From assembly GCF_001424165.1 (NCBI RefSeq), contig NZ_LMOJ01000001.1, positions 984,943 to 1,048,942 on the forward strand: DNA of 64,000 nt. The letters are read 5' to 3'. The position numbers were made by a program, and so were the translations under genes. The stretch comes from Massilia sp. Leaf139 (GTDB lineage Bacteria; Pseudomonadota; Gammaproteobacteria; Burkholderiales; Burkholderiaceae_D). This document shows positions 35,778 to 44,287 of the stretch, piece after piece. Below the pieces are notes generated by a model, which saw only the letters and a list, made by a program, of their open reading frames with translations, was not told the DNA's origin and did not search any database. The first letter of the stretch is position 1; each line of letters begins with the position of its first letter.

Positions 35778-36442
35778 GCGCGCGTTCGCAGACAACGGCC
35801 CCGGGCTTCTTCGGCAAGCTGCCCAGCCATGGCGACTTCGTCGCGCGCCGGATGCCGCCAGCCGTGCGCCACCGCTTCGACGCCTGGTTGCAGGAAGGCC
35901 TGCTGCAGAGCAGGGCAGACCTCGGCGAGGCCTGGCTGCCGACCTGGCTGAGCAGCCCCTTGTGGCGCTTCGTGGCGGCCCCCGGCGTCTGCGGCGCGCA
36001 GGCCTGGGCGGGCGTCATGATGCCGAGCCACGACCGGGTCGGACGCTGCTTTCCGCTGCTGCTGGCGGCCGCGTTCGACGGGGCGCCGTCCCTCCTTGAC
36101 GTGCACGCGGGCTGGTTCGAAGGGCTCGAAGCGCTGGCCTTGTCGGTGCTGGACGAGGATTTCGCGTTGGATGCCTTCGATGCGGCGCTGATGGCGCTGG
36201 GCGGCCCGCCGTCGGCCGCCGCTCACGCGCCGCTGCATGCCCGCGCGGCAGGCGAACCGCGTGTGACCCTTGTGGATGGCGGCGACCGGCCGGGAAGCGG
36301 CGAAAGCGCATGGTGGAGCGAGGGCTCGGTTCAGGTCGCGCCGTGCCTGGCGATCTGCGCCGGCCTGCCGCCGCGGCACGCGTTCGCGGCGTTGCTCGAC
36401 GGCCGCTGGGCGGTGCACGGCTGGGACGACCGGCGGCCCTGA
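35774..36442 (+). CDS. tagF: T6SS post-translational repressor TagF (DUF2094)
   Basis: The protein has 222 aa from GTG 35774, which overlaps the tssM stop (GTGA). The DUF2094 signature is clear: GFFGKLPSHGDFVARRMP, FDAWLQEGL and MMPSHDRVGRCFPLLLAA. TagF represses T6SS activity independently of the kinase; in Pseudomonas it sequesters Fha. Its presence next to a phosphatase and a kinase completes a post-translational control module. It converges with pppA, 7 bp apart. Confidence 0.93.
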   Translation: MSARSQTTAPGFFGKLPSHGDFVARRMPPAVRHRFDAWLQEGLLQSRADLGEAWLPTWLSSPLWRFVAAPGVCGAQAWAGVMMPSHDRVGRCFPLLLAAAFDGAPSLLDVHAGWFEGLEALALSVLDEDFALDAFDAALMALGGPPSAAAHAPLHARAAGEPRVTLVDGGDRPGSGESAWWSEGSVQVAPCLAICAGLPPRHAFAALLDGRWAVHGWDDRRP

Positions 36443-36449
36443 GGCGCCA

Positions 36450-37298
36450 TCAGCCTTCGTGGCCGCCCGTGCAGAGCGCCACCACCACCGTGATGTTATC
36501 GCGCCCGCCATACACCTTCGCCATCTCGATCAGGCGTGCGCAGACCGCATCGAGGTTGTGGACGGTGGACAGCGCCAGCGCGCCCTCGATGTCTCCATGC
36601 GGCACGCTGCCGTGCAGACCGTCGCTGCACAGCATCAGCACGTCGCCCGCAACGACCAGGTGCGAACGCACCTCGGCCGTGACGGCGGGCGAGGGCCCGA
36701 CCGCCTGCAGCAGCAGGTTGCGCGCGGGCAGCCGGTCGAACATGCCGCTCTCGAGCGCCTGCTGGTACAGGGTCTGGTCGCGCGTGAGCTGTTCCAGCAC
36801 GCCGCCGCGCAGGCGGTACAGGCGGCTGTCGCCGACATGGAAGGCGACCAGGGGCGCCATCGCGGAGGGGCGCCAGAAGCCGGTGAGGGTGCTGCCCATG
36901 CCGCCGCCGTCGGCGCGGTTGCGCGCGCGGTTCTGTGCGTACAGGCGGGCATTGGCATGGGTGACGGCCGCGTGCAGCAGGCGCATGGCGCCCGCCGCCG
37001 GATCGGACCAGGTGGCGTCGGGATCGAGCGCGTGCTGCGGGTCGGCGATCGCCGCCGGCAGGGCGGGCGCGTGCTCGGCCAGGTAGGCGCGCAGCTCGCT
37101 CAGGACGCCGGCGCTAGCCACCTCGCCGGCGGCGTGCCCGCCCATGCCGTCGGCCAGCATGGCCAGGCCGAGCGCCTCGTCGAGCAGGTAGTTGTCCTCG
37201 TTGCTGCTGCGGACGGGGCCGACATCGGTGGCGCCGGCCACCAGGGTGCCCGGCAATTGGTGCAGGCGCGGCGGCGAGAGGGGAATCGGCGCGGTCAT
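36450..37298 (-). CDS. pppA: PP2C-type Ser/Thr phosphatase PppA
   Basis: This is a 282-aa PPM/PP2C phosphatase. Metal-binding motifs are DVGPVRSSNEDNYLL, LADGMGGHAAGEVAS, VAFHVGDSRLY, LCSDGLHG and the terminal GGRDNITVVV. It is soluble and cytoplasmic. In T6SSs of the threonine-phosphorylation type, PppA removes the phosphate placed by PpkA on Fha and switches the apparatus off. It is the last gene of a four-gene minus-strand operon and lies 16 bp after the kinase. Confidence 0.93.
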   Translation of the reverse strand: MTAPIPLSPPRLHQLPGTLVAGATDVGPVRSSNEDNYLLDEALGLAMLADGMGGHAAGEVASAGVLSELRAYLAEHAPALPAAIADPQHALDPDATWSDPAAGAMRLLHAAVTHANARLYAQNRARNRADGGGMGSTLTGFWRPSAMAPLVAFHVGDSRLYRLRGGVLEQLTRDQTLYQQALESGMFDRLPARNLLLQAVGPSPAVTAEVRSHLVVAGDVLMLCSDGLHGSVPHGDIEGALALSTVHNLDAVCARLIEMAKVYGGRDNITVVVALCTGGHEG

Positions 37299-37314
37299 GG
37301 CATGGCTCCTGTCC

Positions 37315-38781
37315 TCAGCGGGCGCCGGCTTCGAGGAGGAAGCGGCTGCGTTCGCCCGGGTTGTCGATGTGGCTGGCGAGCAGCTGGAGGAAGGCCAGCC
37401 GGTCGCCGGTCTGCTTCATGGCGCGCTTGACGAGCACGCGCCCGATCGGGCCGATGATGGCCACCAGCTTGTCGCCGGTGGCGGCGGCATAGGCCTCGTC
37501 GAAACCTTCCGAAACCGCGGCGGCCGCGGCCGGCGCAGCGGACGCGAGGCTGCGCGTCGTCGTGGCCGTGCCGGCCTGGGTCGGCGTGCGCACGGCGCCG
37601 GCGCCAGTGCCGGTTCCCGTGGCGTCGAGCTTCTTGCCGATCTGGGCCAGGGACTGCTGGAACTGGATGCGCCCCAGATCGGACGGAATATGCGGCAGCA
37701 GCAGTTCGGCCAGGGCGTCGAGGCCGTCGGCCTTGTCGGCCACCTTCGTCAAGAGGAACCTGGCCATCGGGCCGATCTGGCGCGCCAGGCTCGCCTCGAC
37801 CTCGGGCAGGGCTTCCCGCTTCCACGGAGTGAGGGTATCGATGGTGCCGGTGCCGGTGGCCTCGGCGGCCGGCGCCGCCGTGCGCGGGGCGTCGACGGGT
37901 GCCAGCACGGTGCGGTCGTCGTCGGCCAGCATCGTGGCATCGGGGTCGGCGCCGGCATCCCGTCCACTGGCACGCGCGGCCGCCAGCAGCGCATCGTGGA
38001 AGGCGCGCGCCGACGGGTAGCGCGCCTCCGGCGCCTTGGCCAGGGCGCGCCCCAGCACCGCGTCGAAGCCGGCGCCCAGTGTGGGCAGGAGCGCGGACGG
38101 CGGCGCCGGTTCTTCGTTCAGGATCTGCTGCATCACGATCGAGGCCGAGCCGCTGAAAGGGCGTGCTCCGGTGAGCAGCTGGTAGAGCACGACCCCGGCC
38201 GAGAAGACGTCGGCGCGCCCGTCCACCGGCTCGCCGCGGAACTGCTCGGGCGACATGTAGCTGGGCGTGCCGATCATCGAGCCGGCCTGCGTCAGCGTCG
38301 AGGATTCGATGCGGGCGATGCCGAAGTCGGTGATCTTGACCCCGCCGGCGGCCGTGATCAGGAGGTTGGCCGGCTTGATGTCGCGGTGGACGACGCCGCG
38401 CGCGTGGGCGTACTCGAGCCCCGCCAGCAGGTCGCCCATCCAGGCCAGTACGCGCGCCGGCGGCGTCGGGCGGCCGGGCGCGAGCAGGGTGTCGAGCGCC
38501 GTGCCCTCGACGAATTCCATGGCGATATAGGCCGAGTCGGAATCCTCGCCGTAATCGTAGACGGTGACGATGCCGGGGTGGCTGAGGCGCCCGGCGGCCT
38601 GCGCTTCATTCTTGAAGCGGCCGATGAGCTCCGCTTGTTCGCCCTCGCTGAACAGCTCCTTGCGGATCGTCTTGAGGGCGACGACGCGCTCGATCCCCGG
38701 ATCGAAGGCCTTGTAGACGATGCCCATCGCTCCCTTGCCGAGGATGCCGTCGATCCGGTATTTGCCGAGCTGCGCGATCAT
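37315..38781 (-). CDS. ppkA: Soluble Ser/Thr protein kinase of the T6SS switch (PpkA-like)
   Basis: The protein has 488 aa. The N-terminal kinase domain (5-270) has GKGAMGIVY, Lys37, HRDIKPAN (Asp134) and DFG (152-154), so it should be active. Unlike Pseudomonas PpkA, I see no membrane segment and no von Willebrand domain. The C-terminal part holds two related segments (about 330-385 and 430-485), each with IGPxxRxLxxK followed by a helical stretch ending in an RxxFxxxL pattern; they look like an internal duplication (DUF8082-like). Input may come from the membrane sensor encoded 13 bp upstream. The likely target is TagH. The gene name is assigned by role and context. Confidence 0.85.
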   Translation of the reverse strand: MIAQLGKYRIDGILGKGAMGIVYKAFDPGIERVVALKTIRKELFSEGEQAELIGRFKNEAQAAGRLSHPGIVTVYDYGEDSDSAYIAMEFVEGTALDTLLAPGRPTPPARVLAWMGDLLAGLEYAHARGVVHRDIKPANLLITAAGGVKITDFGIARIESSTLTQAGSMIGTPSYMSPEQFRGEPVDGRADVFSAGVVLYQLLTGARPFSGSASIVMQQILNEEPAPPSALLPTLGAGFDAVLGRALAKAPEARYPSARAFHDALLAAARASGRDAGADPDATMLADDDRTVLAPVDAPRTAAPAAEATGTGTIDTLTPWKREALPEVEASLARQIGPMARFLLTKVADKADGLDALAELLLPHIPSDLGRIQFQQSLAQIGKKLDATGTGTGAGAVRTPTQAGTATTTRSLASAAPAAAAAVSEGFDEAYAAATGDKLVAIIGPIGRVLVKRAMKQTGDRLAFLQLLASHIDNPGERSRFLLEAGAR

Positions 38782-38794
38782 GCGGGCGCGTCCT

Positions 38795-39673
38795 TCACTC
38801 GTCCAGCATCTTCATGGCCGAGGCCAGGCTCGAACGCATCCGTGCGAACGAGCGCGCCAGCGTCGCCAGTTCGTCGTTGCCCTTCACCTCGAACTCCTCG
38901 TCGTTGAACTGGCCCAGGCTTACCTGGTCGGCCAGGCGCGACATGCGCGTGATGCGGCGCGTGACGAAGTAATGCACCATCAGGTTAAGCGCGATGAACA
39001 GGAACACGAAGATGCCGAGCATCGACAGCATGTAGGTGTGCAGCATGGCGCTGGCGCGCCGCAGCGGCACCTCCATCGGCACCGACACCACCTGGGCGCC
39101 GACCACCTCCATGTGCTTCCAGCCGAAGCCGTTGTTGCGGCCGTAGATGTCGAGCATGGTCTTGGGCGCCGCGTCGGGGACGCTGTGGCAGCGCAGGCAG
39201 GCCTCGTTCTTGATCTGCAGCGGCCGCGCCACGTACAGCGCCGGGCCGATCGAGGTGCTGCGCTCGCCCACCAGTTCGGCTAGCGCCGGCTTGGCGCGCA
39301 GGGTGTTGATCAGATCCGCTTCCCAATCGGCGGCGCGGTCGCGCAGGTTGGTCGGGTTGAGCGTGGCTTCCTTGTAGCTGAAGTCGGGATACTGCTTGAG
39401 CAGCTGGCCGAGCTGCTCGGTCGCGGCGAAGGAGGGCACCGACTGCGGCAGGAATTTGTACTTGAGCTGGGTCTCCAGCAGCGGCGCGATCTGGGCCGCC
39501 GTGTAACTGCGCGCGGCCAGCGCCGACTGCATCAGCTGGCGCGCGTTCTGCAGCGTCTCTTCACGTGCGTTCTGCTGCAGCAGGTGGTTCGTCACCAGGC
39601 TGGCGGCGCCGAAGCCGACGGCGAAGATCGACAGGAAGACGATGTTGAATTTTGCCGCGATCGACAATCTCAT
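38795..39673 (-). CDS. Membrane sensor with haem-type CXXCH motif (DUF3365) and HAMP domain
   Basis: The protein has 292 aa. A first membrane segment (about 8-28) leads to a periplasmic DUF3365/Tll0287-like domain (about 35-205) containing CLRCH (159-163), a c-type haem attachment motif. A second membrane segment follows (about 212-236), then a cytoplasmic HAMP domain (about 237-290, RRITRMSRLADQVSLGQFNDEEF). There is no kinase or methyl-accepting domain after HAMP, so it must signal through a partner. The kinase gene begins 13 bp downstream. I infer redox or gas sensing passed to that kinase; this is not shown by the sequence alone. Confidence 0.85.
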   Translation of the reverse strand: MRLSIAAKFNIVFLSIFAVGFGAASLVTNHLLQQNAREETLQNARQLMQSALAARSYTAAQIAPLLETQLKYKFLPQSVPSFAATEQLGQLLKQYPDFSYKEATLNPTNLRDRAADWEADLINTLRAKPALAELVGERSTSIGPALYVARPLQIKNEACLRCHSVPDAAPKTMLDIYGRNNGFGWKHMEVVGAQVVSVPMEVPLRRASAMLHTYMLSMLGIFVFLFIALNLMVHYFVTRRITRMSRLADQVSLGQFNDEEFEVKGNDELATLARSFARMRSSLASAMKMLDE

Positions 39674-39685
39674 GGCCTGGCCTTG

Positions 39686-40480
39686 TCACTGGATGGTGGA
39701 GGGAAGCGCGGGCGCCGGGCGCGCCGGCCGCGGCGATGGAGGTGGTTCGAATCTGGCCTGGAGGCGCTGGCGCAGCAGCGGATGGCCGTTCACCCAGGGC
39801 GCCAGCTCGGCGAAGCGCGCGCCGCGTTCACGGCGCGGCTGGGTCGCCGGGCCATTCAGAGCGAGCGGCACCAGTTCGTCGCGAAAACCGCGCGGCATGG
39901 CGGCGAGGAAGTCGGGCGGGGCGCGTTCGGCCAGGCGCAGCGGCAGGATGCCGGCGCGGACGGCGAAGTGTTCGTGCGGGACGCTGGCGCCAGGCCTGCG
40001 CTTGCCCGTCCCCGTTTCGTGCACGACGACCTCGCCCGCTTCGGCGAACAGCTCGCTGGCGGCGGCGCCGGCATGCAGGATGACGGTCGATCCGCTGCTG
40101 GCCAGCCGCAGGTGGGCGGTGGCGGCCGCGAGCGGCCGGGCCGGCAGGCCGCGCAGCTTGAGCCAGCCCTCGAGCAGCACGATCTCGCCACCCTTGTCGA
40201 TGAAAATGCGCGAGGCGGGGCCGAGCGCGAAGCTGGCGCCGCCGGCGTCGAACTGGAGCGCGCCGCTGCCGGATTCGAGCAGGTCGTCCTCGCGCAGGGC
40301 GACGCCGCGGCCGGCCCGGTACAGGCTGGTGTCGCGCGCAATACGCGCGGCCTGCTCGGCGTAGGTGATGACGATGGGGGACGAGGGCGGCGCGGCCCGC
40401 GCGGCGAAGCAGGGAAGCGCAAGCAGGAGCAGAGCAAGCAAAACAAGCGCATGCAGGTGTCGCGACACTGTGGCTCCCAT
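39686..40480 (-). CDS. FecR-like periplasmic protein
   Basis: The protein has 264 aa from ATG 40480, chosen over 40525 because CGGAG precedes it and the signal peptide (LVLLALLLLALPCFAARA) then begins properly. The FecR-type core runs YRAGRGVALREDDLLESGSGALQFDAGGASFALGP as far as FIDKGGEIVLLEGWLKL: a beta-helix that often senses cell-envelope signals. The C-terminal half is Pro/Arg-rich. It is the first gene of the operon with the HAMP sensor, kinase and phosphatase (gaps of 12, 13 and 16 bp). Its likely role is as a periplasmic input for the kinase; no sigma factor is adjacent. Confidence 0.75.
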   Translation of the reverse strand: MGATVSRHLHALVLLALLLLALPCFAARAAPPSSPIVITYAEQAARIARDTSLYRAGRGVALREDDLLESGSGALQFDAGGASFALGPASRIFIDKGGEIVLLEGWLKLRGLPARPLAAATAHLRLASSGSTVILHAGAAASELFAEAGEVVVHETGTGKRRPGASVPHEHFAVRAGILPLRLAERAPPDFLAAMPRGFRDELVPLALNGPATQPRRERGARFAELAPWVNGHPLLRQRLQARFEPPPSPRPARPAPALPSTIQ

Positions 40481-40642
40481 TGCTCCGGCACATCGAGGAT
40501 CGTGCGCGCCGATGAGGGCGCGCACCGGGTGATCAATTATTTTATAGCAACGAACAACGGCGAGGTGCGGTCATTGGCGCCTGTATGCCGGACGCAACAG
40601 CACGGAGCAAAATTAGCATGTGCACATCGCGCTCGCAAGAAA

Positions 40643-40670
40643 AAATTGAACAGTTGTTCATGGTTTTTCC
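40643..40670 (-). terminator. Intrinsic terminator of the secreted 225-aa gene
   Basis: On the minus strand the stem TGAAC / GTTCA with a 4-nt loop is followed by ATTTTTTC, and an A-run on the 5' side could extend the stem. It lies 28 bp past the stop of the upstream minus-strand gene and before the FecR-like operon. Confidence 0.6.
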
Positions 40671-40697
40671 GCGGGCCGCGAGGCCATCCGGCGCGGC

Positions 40698-41375
40698 TCA
40701 GCGCAGGTCGGCCGTGTCGTAATAGACGGTGCCGACGAGCGGGACATGGCGCGCCAGTTCCGTCAGGTTGGCCTCGACGCCGTGCTTCGGCACCTCGATC
40801 GGCGCGCTTGCTGCGCGTTCGAGCAGCACGATATGGTCGAAGTCCGGGCGGCTGTCGACCAGCTTGACCAGGAAGCGGCCCATCGGCTCGTAGCGTGCGC
40901 TTGCCCGCACCGCCGGCTGCGCCGACAGGCCGCGGTGCAGCACCACGCGCTCGACCACGAGCGCTGCATCCTTCAGGCGCACCGCGCCGCCGCGCTCGAA
41001 ATGGCCCTCGACGATGCTGGCCCTGAACTCGCGCAGGGGCGCCGCCGCATCCGGCGCCAGGCGGCGCAAGGCGAAGTGTTCGGGTTCGATCGTCCACAAG
41101 GCCGTCTTGCCGTCCAGGCGCGCGCGCATGGCGCGCTCCTGTTCGGCGTCGGCGAAGCGCAGCTTCAGCACGATCTGGCTGTCGTGCGGCGCGCGGAACA
41201 GCGGCAGGTGCGCGGCGTACAGGCCATCGCGGTCGCCGAAGAGCACCATGCCGTGGACGCCGTGGCTGGGGTCGGCCGCGGCGGCTTGCAGGGGCAGCAG
41301 CAGGGATAACAGAAGCGGCAGCAGCAGGCAGGCGCGCAGGCGTGCGAAAAAGGATGGCAGGTATGCGGACATCAT
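40698..41375 (-). CDS. Secreted protein of unknown function
   Basis: The protein has 225 aa from ATG 41375 (an ATG at 41372 is equally possible). The open frame continues far upstream, but that part is an antisense shadow of the amidohydrolase gene. It has an N-terminal signal peptide (LLLPLLLSLLLPLQAAAA). The mature part begins with HGVHGMVLFGDRDGLYAAHLPLFRAPHD, rich in His and aromatic residues, and appears to be all beta with no Cys. I do not recognise a family. It is divergent from the amidohydrolase gene (111 bp apart), so the two may share control. Confidence 0.75.
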   Translation of the reverse strand: MMSAYLPSFFARLRACLLLPLLLSLLLPLQAAAADPSHGVHGMVLFGDRDGLYAAHLPLFRAPHDSQIVLKLRFADAEQERAMRARLDGKTALWTIEPEHFALRRLAPDAAAPLREFRASIVEGHFERGGAVRLKDAALVVERVVLHRGLSAQPAVRASARYEPMGRFLVKLVDSRPDFDHIVLLERAASAPIEVPKHGVEANLTELARHVPLVGTVYYDTADLR

Positions 41376-41486
41376 GGGTTCTTGAGCGGGACGGTGAAGC
41401 CGTGCATAGTAGAAGCAAGCCGCGTGTGCGTAAAGTGGTTCATGCGCGTTCCTCGCCTTCCTCGACCGCAGCCGACCGGGAGACCC

Positions 41487-43283
41487 ATGTACCCCATCGC
41501 CGTTCTCGTCTTCGCACTCGCCGCCGCGCCCATCCCGGCGCATGCGGCGCCGCCGGCCGACCTGGTTTACCACAACGGCCATGTCCACACGGTCGACGCG
41601 CAGGACAGCGTGCACCAGGCGCTGGCCGTCCGCGCGGGACGTATCGTCCACGTCGGCGCCGACGCCGGCGCGCTGGCCCTGGCAGGGAAAAGCACGCGCG
41701 TGATCGACCTGCAGGGGCGCATGCTGATGCCTGGCCTGGTCGACGCCCACATGCATCCGCAGTCCGGCGGCAGCCGCCTGCTCGACTGCAGCCTGGACTA
41801 CGCGCGCCTGAGCGTGCCGCAGTTCCAGGCGCGCATCCAGGCCTGCCTGGATCGCGAGCCGGCGAAGGAGCCGGATCGCCCGCTGGTGGTGGTTAACTGG
41901 TTCCAGCAGGGGATGCAGCCGGACGGCGTCAGCACCAGTGCGGCAACGCTGGCGGGTTTGCGCACGAGGCGCCCGATCCTGGTGCGTTCTTCCTTCGGCC
42001 ACTCTGTGTTGCTCAACGCGCGCGCCATCGCCCTGGCCGGCATCGCCCGCGGCACGCCCGATCCGGCCGGCGGCAAAATCGTACGCGATGCCCACGGCCA
42101 CGCCACCGGCCTGCTCGAAGACGCCGCCCAGGAACTGGCCATGCGCCGGCTGCCGCCGCTGACCGCGGCCGAAAACCTGGCGGCGTCCACCGCCGCGCTG
42201 GACGCGATGCGCCGGCAGGGCATTACCAGCTTCCTCGACGCCTGGACGGACGTCGAGACCATGACGGCCTTCAGGAAGCTGCAGCGCCAGGGCAGGCTGA
42301 GCGCGCGCGCACACTTCGCGCCGCTGATCGACCTCGACAAGGGCGCCACCCCGCGCAGCGCCGTTGCCGCGCTGCTGGCGCAGAAGAAGCGCTTCGACCA
42401 GGGGCCGACGCGCGTGCGGCCGTCGATGCAGGTGCGCCACGCCAAACTCTTCATGGACGGCGTGATCGCCGCCCCGGCCTTTACCGGCGCCATGCTGGAA
42501 CCCTATCTGGCCGACATGGGGACGGCCGGGCGGCCGGACTGGCGGCCCGGCGCCAATCGCGGGCCGGCGGACTATTTTCCCCCGGCCGCGCTCGATGCCA
42601 CGCTGGCCGATCTGGCGAACGCGCGCATCGATGCGCACATCCACGCCGACGGCGACCGCGCCGTGCGCGCCTCGCTCGACGCCATCGAACGCCTGCGCGC
42701 CGGGCGCCCCGGGTTCGAGATGCGGCCGGCGCTGGCGCACGCCGAAATCGTCGACCCAGCCGACTACCCGCGCTTCGCCCGCCTCGGCACGACGCCGGTC
42801 GTGTCCTTCCAGTGGGCCAAGCCGGCGCCCGACACGGTCGGCGCGCTGCGCGACTATCTTGGCCCGGCGCGCCATGCCCGCGTCGAACCGCAGGCCGTGC
42901 TGCTGAACGCCGGCGCCCGTGTCGCCTACGGCAGCGACTGGCCGGTCGATCCGCTGAACCTGCCGTTCGCCTTCAAGGTCGCCGTCACCCGCCGCGCTGC
43001 GCCTGATGCCGGCCCCGAATTCGCCGGCAGGCTGACGTCGCAACCCGGCATGCCGCGCGCCGCCGTGCTGCGCGCGGCCACGATCGACGCGGCCTACACG
43101 CTGCGCCAGGAGAAGTCGACCGGGTCGCTGGAAGTGGGCAAGCTGGCCGACCTGATTGTCCTCGACCGGAATGTCATCACTGTTCCAGAAGACGAGATCG
43201 CTAACATCAAGGTCGTGCAGACTGTGGTGGGTGGAAAAGTCGTCTACGAGGCCGGAGATCTCGTCCGGACACCGCAGTCCTAG
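41487..43283 (+). CDS. Secreted amidohydrolase (YtcJ-like, amidohydrolase family 3)
   Basis: The protein has 598 aa from ATG 41487, preceded by GGGAGA and followed by a signal peptide (IAVLVFALAAAPIPAHA). It is a metal-dependent TIM-barrel hydrolase. The N-terminal DLVYHNGHVHTVD strand leads to the metal-binding HMHPQ near residue 90. A KLFMDGVI strand (metal-bridging Lys), AHIHADGDRA, LAHAEIV and the catalytic YGSDWPVDPLNLP follow. The end is the typical GSLEVGKLADLIVLDRN. It probably acts on an amide or imide in the periplasm; the substrate is unknown. The closest named family is YtcJ/NfdA-like. Confidence 0.88.
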   Translation: MYPIAVLVFALAAAPIPAHAAPPADLVYHNGHVHTVDAQDSVHQALAVRAGRIVHVGADAGALALAGKSTRVIDLQGRMLMPGLVDAHMHPQSGGSRLLDCSLDYARLSVPQFQARIQACLDREPAKEPDRPLVVVNWFQQGMQPDGVSTSAATLAGLRTRRPILVRSSFGHSVLLNARAIALAGIARGTPDPAGGKIVRDAHGHATGLLEDAAQELAMRRLPPLTAAENLAASTAALDAMRRQGITSFLDAWTDVETMTAFRKLQRQGRLSARAHFAPLIDLDKGATPRSAVAALLAQKKRFDQGPTRVRPSMQVRHAKLFMDGVIAAPAFTGAMLEPYLADMGTAGRPDWRPGANRGPADYFPPAALDATLADLANARIDAHIHADGDRAVRASLDAIERLRAGRPGFEMRPALAHAEIVDPADYPRFARLGTTPVVSFQWAKPAPDTVGALRDYLGPARHARVEPQAVLLNAGARVAYGSDWPVDPLNLPFAFKVAVTRRAAPDAGPEFAGRLTSQPGMPRAAVLRAATIDAAYTLRQEKSTGSLEVGKLADLIVLDRNVITVPEDEIANIKVVQTVVGGKVVYEAGDLVRTPQS

Positions 43284-43377
43284 CGCCGCCGCTTGCGCGG
43301 TTCGCCGCGCGATACGCTATCCTGTCGCCTGTCTCGAATGGCGGGACGATGAATCGAAGGTGTCGCAGGGTGGTGAG

Positions 43378-44280
43378 ATGGTAGAAAAGGATGATGTGCA
43401 GGCGGGCCAGGCGCAATTGCAGCGCCTGCCGCCGCGCCTGACGCCGGAGGAAACGGCGGCGCGCAAGGCGGCGCGCGAACGGCGCGATGCCGACATGCGC
43501 GGCGTGTCCTCGATCGACGCCATGCGGGCGGCGATCAAGGGGGGCGCGCAGCGGCTGCCGCCGTTCACGCAGATCCCGCGCCTGGGCAGGCTCGACGCGT
43601 CCGGCTTCCTGGCGCGGGCCGCGGGAGGCATGCCCTTTCTGATGGCGGGCGTGGCCAGCCGCTGGCCGCTGGCCTCCTTCACTCCGCAGACCCTGCGCGA
43701 ACGCTTCAGCGCGCTGCCGGTGCGGGCCCGCGTCGGCGACTACGTCAACACGGCCTTTGCGTCCGACCGCGCGATGCGGGACATGTCGATGCGCGAGTAC
43801 CTGGCGCTGGCCGACAGCGGCGCGGCAGGCCTGCCGCCTTACCTGGGCAATCTGGAACTGCGTGAACTGAACCGCTTCTGCCATTGGCCCGCCTATTTCA
43901 CCAAGCCCGGCCCGCCGCGTTTCTGGCTCGGCCCGGCGGGCACGGTGACGCCGCTGCATGCCGATTACGACGACAACCTGTTCGTGCAGATCTGGGGATC
44001 GAAGCGGATCTTCCTGGCCCCGCCGCACCATGACGCATTCCTCTATCCGCGCGAAGCGAACGCGCTGCTGTTCGGCTCTCCTTTCGATCCGGAAGCGCCG
44101 GACTACGAACGCTTCCCGCTGGCGCGCCAGGCGGCGCTGGTGGAACTGGTCGTGCAGCCGGGCGACATGCTGTACGTGCCGGCCGGCTGGTTCCACCAGG
44201 TGCGTTCGCTGAGCTTTTCTCTGTCGTCGAACCGCTGGTCGCGCACCATGCCATTGGCGCTGCTACACGCCTCTCCCTGA
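43378..44280 (+). CDS. JmjC-type cupin-like Fe(II)/2-oxoglutarate oxygenase
   Basis: The protein has 300 aa from ATG 43378. A cupin_8/JmjC domain occupies the C-terminal two-thirds: FWLGPAGTVTPLHADYDDNLFVQIWGSKRIFLAPP gives the HxD iron pair (HAD), and GDMLYVPAGWFHQVRSL gives the distal His. All three iron ligands are present, so it is probably an active oxygenase or hydroxylase, cytoplasmic, with a protein or small-molecule substrate. The N-terminal 60 residues are charged and helical (EETAARKAARERRDADM). It ends 7 bp from the convergent TRIC gene. Confidence 0.85.
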   Translation: MVEKDDVQAGQAQLQRLPPRLTPEETAARKAARERRDADMRGVSSIDAMRAAIKGGAQRLPPFTQIPRLGRLDASGFLARAAGGMPFLMAGVASRWPLASFTPQTLRERFSALPVRARVGDYVNTAFASDRAMRDMSMREYLALADSGAAGLPPYLGNLELRELNRFCHWPAYFTKPGPPRFWLGPAGTVTPLHADYDDNLFVQIWGSKRIFLAPPHHDAFLYPREANALLFGSPFDPEAPDYERFPLARQAALVELVVQPGDMLYVPAGWFHQVRSLSFSLSSNRWSRTMPLALLHASP

Positions 44281-44287
44281 ATCCGGA

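Noticed and set aside
41376..43043. Upstream extension of the 225-aa secreted protein to a 781-codon frame
   Set aside because: The extension is antisense to the amidohydrolase gene. The signal peptide at 41375 marks the true start.
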